DNA from: an uncultured Eisenbergiella sp.
GTDB lineage: Bacteria; Bacillota; Clostridia; Lachnospirales; Lachnospiraceae
DNA: 7,635 nt
Direction: 5' to 3'
Assembly: GCA_948960675.1 (NCBI GenBank)
Contig: CARDPF010000148.1
Location: 1 to 7,635 of the forward strand
Below are positions 5,516-7,635 of the stretch, in pieces (positions within the stretch are counted from its first letter, which is position 1; each line of letters begins with the position of its first letter). The translations under genes and the position numbers were made by a program. Under the pieces are notes generated by a model. That model saw only the letters and a list, made by a program, of their open reading frames with translations. It had not been told where the DNA came from and did not search any database.

Positions 5516-5626
5516 GTTCTTTCACCTCATTCAAAATATTGTTTATCCCGCTGCCACAAAACAGCAACCCGTTAATCCCATCCGCCAGGTCTTACGACCG
5601 ACTGCCCGTATATCCTACAAACAGCT
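5516..5626 (-). promoter_or_regulatory. Candidate L31 autoregulatory leader RNA
   Basis: The roughly 110-base leader of rpmE has two clear hairpins. One is GGTC-GTAA-GACC (5588-5599), closed by a GNRA-type tetraloop. The other is TTGCTG with CAGCGG (arms 5562-5567 and 5548-5553, two G-U pairs) around an 8-base loop. The second hairpin is flanked by near-identical words TGGGATTAAC (5571-5580) and CGGGATAAAC (5541-5550). L31 leaders that bind the protein and repress its own translation are described in several bacterial groups. This leader has the right place, size and complexity, but I could not compare it to a covariance model. Confidence 0.45.
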
Positions 5627-5631
5627 TTTTT

Positions 5632-5660
5632 ATTGTATCACAGGAACCCAAACGATGCAA
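5632..5660 (-). promoter_or_regulatory. Promoter of rpmE with upstream A/T tracts
   Basis: The minus strand reads TTGCAT (5655-5660), exactly 17 bases, then TACAAT (5632-5637) with an extended TG upstream (TGATACAAT). Immediately upstream of the -35 lie tracts of A and T (5661-5682), as in an UP element that boosts ribosomal gene promoters. The predicted start is near 5625. Confidence 0.75.
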
Positions 5661-5710
5661 GCCTTTTTTCCCTAAAAAAATGGAAATAGAGTTACCGTTC
5701 AGCCATAATC

Positions 5711-5832
5711 CCGCGAAGTCAAAATCGTGCCTTGTGCGCGATTTTGCGAGGGCTTCACGCACCAACACGCGATTTCATCGCGTGTTGTGTGCATCTTCGC
5801 AACAGTTTAGCCTTCGGCTAAACTGTTGCGAA
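5711..5832. repeat. Three-hairpin element between rho and rpmE
   Basis: Three strong inverted repeats follow one another. The first has arms 5720-5730 and 5736-5746, 11 positions with one G-T, loop cttgt. The second has arms 5763-5773 and 5777-5787, caacacgcgat, 11 perfect positions, loop ttc, extendable outward through 5757-5762 and 5789-5794 with a bulge. The third has arms 5796-5812 and 5816-5832, 17 perfect positions, loop ttc. The gcgaag at 5713-5718 can also pair with cttcgc at 5795-5800, closing the first two into a branched fold. No U-tract follows any stem in the minus direction, so they are not ordinary intrinsic terminators. The third begins 11 bases past the rho stop. It looks like a REP-type or small mobile palindromic element, or a 3' end that protects rho mRNA. 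Confidence 0.65.
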
Positions 5833-5842
5833 ATAAAAACTG

Positions 5843-7621
5843 TCAAATAAACCGCATTTTTTTCACTGTCTGCACAAACTCCGCATTGCTTCTGGTTTTT
5901 GCAAACAAATCCAGCACCTTGTCTACCGCATCGTCCGACTTCATGCCGTTGAGCGCGCGTCGCACGATATTGATTGCCTCCATCTCTTCGGCACTCAGCA
6001 GCAAATCCTCCCTTCTGGTACTGGTTTTGGGAATATCAATGGCGGGAAAGAGCCGTTTTTCCGAAAGCTTGCGGTCCAGCACAAGTTCCATATTGCCCGT
6101 CCCTTTAAATTCCTCATAAATCACATCGTCCATCTTGGAGCCGGTATCCACCAGTGCGGTAGCCAAAATGGTCAGGCTGCCGCCTTCCCGCATGTTGCGG
6201 GCCGCACCGAAAAACCGCTTGGGCATATGCAGGGCCGCCGGGTCGATACCGCCGGACAGTGTCCTGCCGCTGGGGGGAACCACCAGATTATACGCCCGGG
6301 TCAGTCTCGTGATGCTGTCCAGCAAAATCATGACATCCTTTTTGTGCTCCACCAGACGCTTCGCCCGCTCAATCACCATCTCGGACACCCGTTTATGGTT
6401 ATCCGGCAGTTCGTCAAAGGTCGAATAAATCACTTCCACATTCGGCCCTTCCACGGTCTCCCGCATATCCGTCACTTCCTCCGGACGCTCGTCAATCAGC
6501 AGTATGATCAGGTGCATATCCGGATAATTGCGCTTCACCGCCTGTGCCACTTCCTTTAACAGCGTGGTCTTACCGGCCTTGGGCGGGGAAACGATCATGC
6601 CCCTCTGCCCTTTGCCGATGGGACTTAACAGATCCATAATCCGCATAGCCACCGAAGAACCGTAGCGCTCCAGTTTTAGGCGGCTGTCCGGGAAAATGGG
6701 CGTCATATCCCCGAAATTCTGCCTGCGCATCGCCACCTCGGTGGTATAGCCGTTGATGGTCTTGACATACAAAAGCGCAGAAAACTTCTCGTTCTGGGTG
6801 CGGACCCTGGTATTCCCCTCCAAAATATCCCCGGTTTTTAAACCGAAGCGGCGGATTTGGCTGGGCGCCACATAGACGTCATTTTCACCGGGCAGGTAAT
6901 TGGCTGAACGGATGAAACCGTATCCGTCCGACATTACCTCCAAAATGCCGCTCACCGTGATACCGCTGTCCAACTCTGCCGGAAACTTGTCCTCATCCGC
7001 GCTGGTGACAGGCGCCGTCCCCCTATTGTAAGGACTGTTATAGCGGGTATCCGCATTTCTGCCAAACGCGCTGCGGTTTGGATTATCCCCTTTTGCGTTA
7101 TCTCCCTTCGGATTCTGGCGGTATTCCCGGTTTGCCCCCTCCGGCCTTTGGCCCCTTCCTTCATGGGCGGCCTCCTCGTTCCTGCCATGAACCGGCTCCC
7201 GCCCCTCAGGCTCCGTCCTCCTTGCCGCTTCTTGGTTCCCCTCGCCCTGCGGCTTTGCAGTTCCATCCCGCTTCTCTGCGCCCGCCTGCCTGTTTTCCTC
7301 CCTGAACTCCCCGTGCCGCCTTGCGCTCTCCCCTTCCTTTTTGTCGGAACGTGCGCGGCCCGCCTCTTTTCTCCTCGTGTGAGCCGGCGTATAGTCCGCC
7401 TGCTCCCGGACATGCGCCTCTTCCTTTTGTGCTACTGTGGGGGATACCTTTTCCTCATTCGCCTTTTCTTCCCTTTCTTTCCCTGCCTTCTCCTGCTCGT
7501 CTAAGGCAAGCATCGCTTCAATCACCGCCGCCTTTTTCATTGCGGAGACGCCCTTGATCCCCCTGTTCTTAGCAATCTCCTTTAAATCGTGGGCCGCCAG
7601 CGACTCATACTGTTCTCTCAT
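5843..7621 (-). CDS. rho: Transcription termination factor Rho
   Basis: Rho is a hexameric RNA-dependent ATPase helicase that releases transcripts at Rho-dependent sites. At 592 residues it is much longer than the E. coli protein (419). Residues 1-40 form the N-terminal helical part (HDLKEIAKNRGIKG). Residues 41 to about 215 are a low-complexity insertion rich in Glu, Arg, Lys, Gly, Asn and Gln, with near-repeats such as KGDNAKGDN. The cold-shock RNA-binding fold (about 220-290) has DGYGFIR (232-238) and DVYVAPSQI (248-256). The ATPase domain has Walker A PPKAGKTT (346-353), IDERPEE (376-382) and Walker B VMILLDSITR (430-439), then PKRFFGAARNMREGGS and TGSKMDDVIYEEFKGTGNMEL. The ERPEE and DSITR residues that contact bicyclomycin in E. 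coli Rho are present. Only 14 upstream bases are visible and they show no strong Shine-Dalgarno, but the N-terminus fits the family. Confidence 0.97.
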   Translation of the reverse strand: MREQYESLAAHDLKEIAKNRGIKGVSAMKKAAVIEAMLALDEQEKAGKEREEKANEEKVSPTVAQKEEAHVREQADYTPAHTRRKEAGRARSDKKEGESARRHGEFREENRQAGAEKRDGTAKPQGEGNQEAARRTEPEGREPVHGRNEEAAHEGRGQRPEGANREYRQNPKGDNAKGDNPNRSAFGRNADTRYNSPYNRGTAPVTSADEDKFPAELDSGITVSGILEVMSDGYGFIRSANYLPGENDVYVAPSQIRRFGLKTGDILEGNTRVRTQNEKFSALLYVKTINGYTTEVAMRRQNFGDMTPIFPDSRLKLERYGSSVAMRIMDLLSPIGKGQRGMIVSPPKAGKTTLLKEVAQAVKRNYPDMHLIILLIDERPEEVTDMRETVEGPNVEVIYSTFDELPDNHKRVSEMVIERAKRLVEHKKDVMILLDSITRLTRAYNLVVPPSGRTLSGGIDPAALHMPKRFFGAARNMREGGSLTILATALVDTGSKMDDVIYEEFKGTGNMELVLDRKLSEKRLFPAIDIPKTSTRREDLLLSAEEMEAINIVRRALNGMKSDDAVDKVLDLFAKTRSNAEFVQTVKKMRFI

Positions 7622-7635
7622 GATATTTTAAGCTC

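Noticed and set aside
6952..7557. Several open frames on both strands across the 5' part of rho
   Set aside because: They arise from the GC-rich, low-complexity DNA encoding the Rho insertion. None has a ribosome binding site and all overlap rho.

Overview
The window looks like part of a Clostridia chromosome, most likely a Lachnospiraceae-type gut anaerobe. This is inferred from four things: Rho with a long charged N-terminal insertion, the rpmE / DUF1385 / prmC / prfA gene order, a GNGGQ-type release factor 1, and strong purine-rich Shine-Dalgarno sites. No database search was possible.

The right two thirds (about 2221-7635) is a minus-strand block of information-processing genes. In transcription order these are rho (termination factor), a spacer with three strong hairpins, a promoter and long leader before rpmE (ribosomal protein L31), an intrinsic terminator, and then a compact set: a DUF1385 membrane protein, prmC (release factor glutamine methyltransferase) and prfA (release factor 1). 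prmC overlaps the DUF1385 gene by ATGA, prfA follows 13 bases later, and a terminator whose stem contains the prfA stop codon closes the unit. PrmC methylates the GGQ glutamine of RF1, so enzyme and substrate are co-encoded.

The stretch at about 1080-2220 is different: AT-rich, with few genes and apparently accessory. It holds a minus-strand single-pass membrane protein with a degenerate FMN-binding-like domain, a long leader with several inverted repeats, a possible 61-codon upstream ORF, a promoter, and a short 3' ORF remnant that may come from a transposase. Next to it, at 967-1048, is a possible tiny transcription unit with an extended -10 site, a 19-22 codon ORF and a hairpin shared with the convergent gene.

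The left end has one plus-strand gene, an HD-domain phosphohydrolase-like protein with its own promoter, leader and terminator. The first 52 bases form a long palindrome that may be a dispersed repeat cut by the window edge.

No rRNA, tRNA, CRISPR array or complete mobile element was seen. The best leads are the candidate L31 autoregulatory leader, the three-hairpin element between rho and rpmE, the tiny ORF unit, and the AT-rich island with its structured leader.
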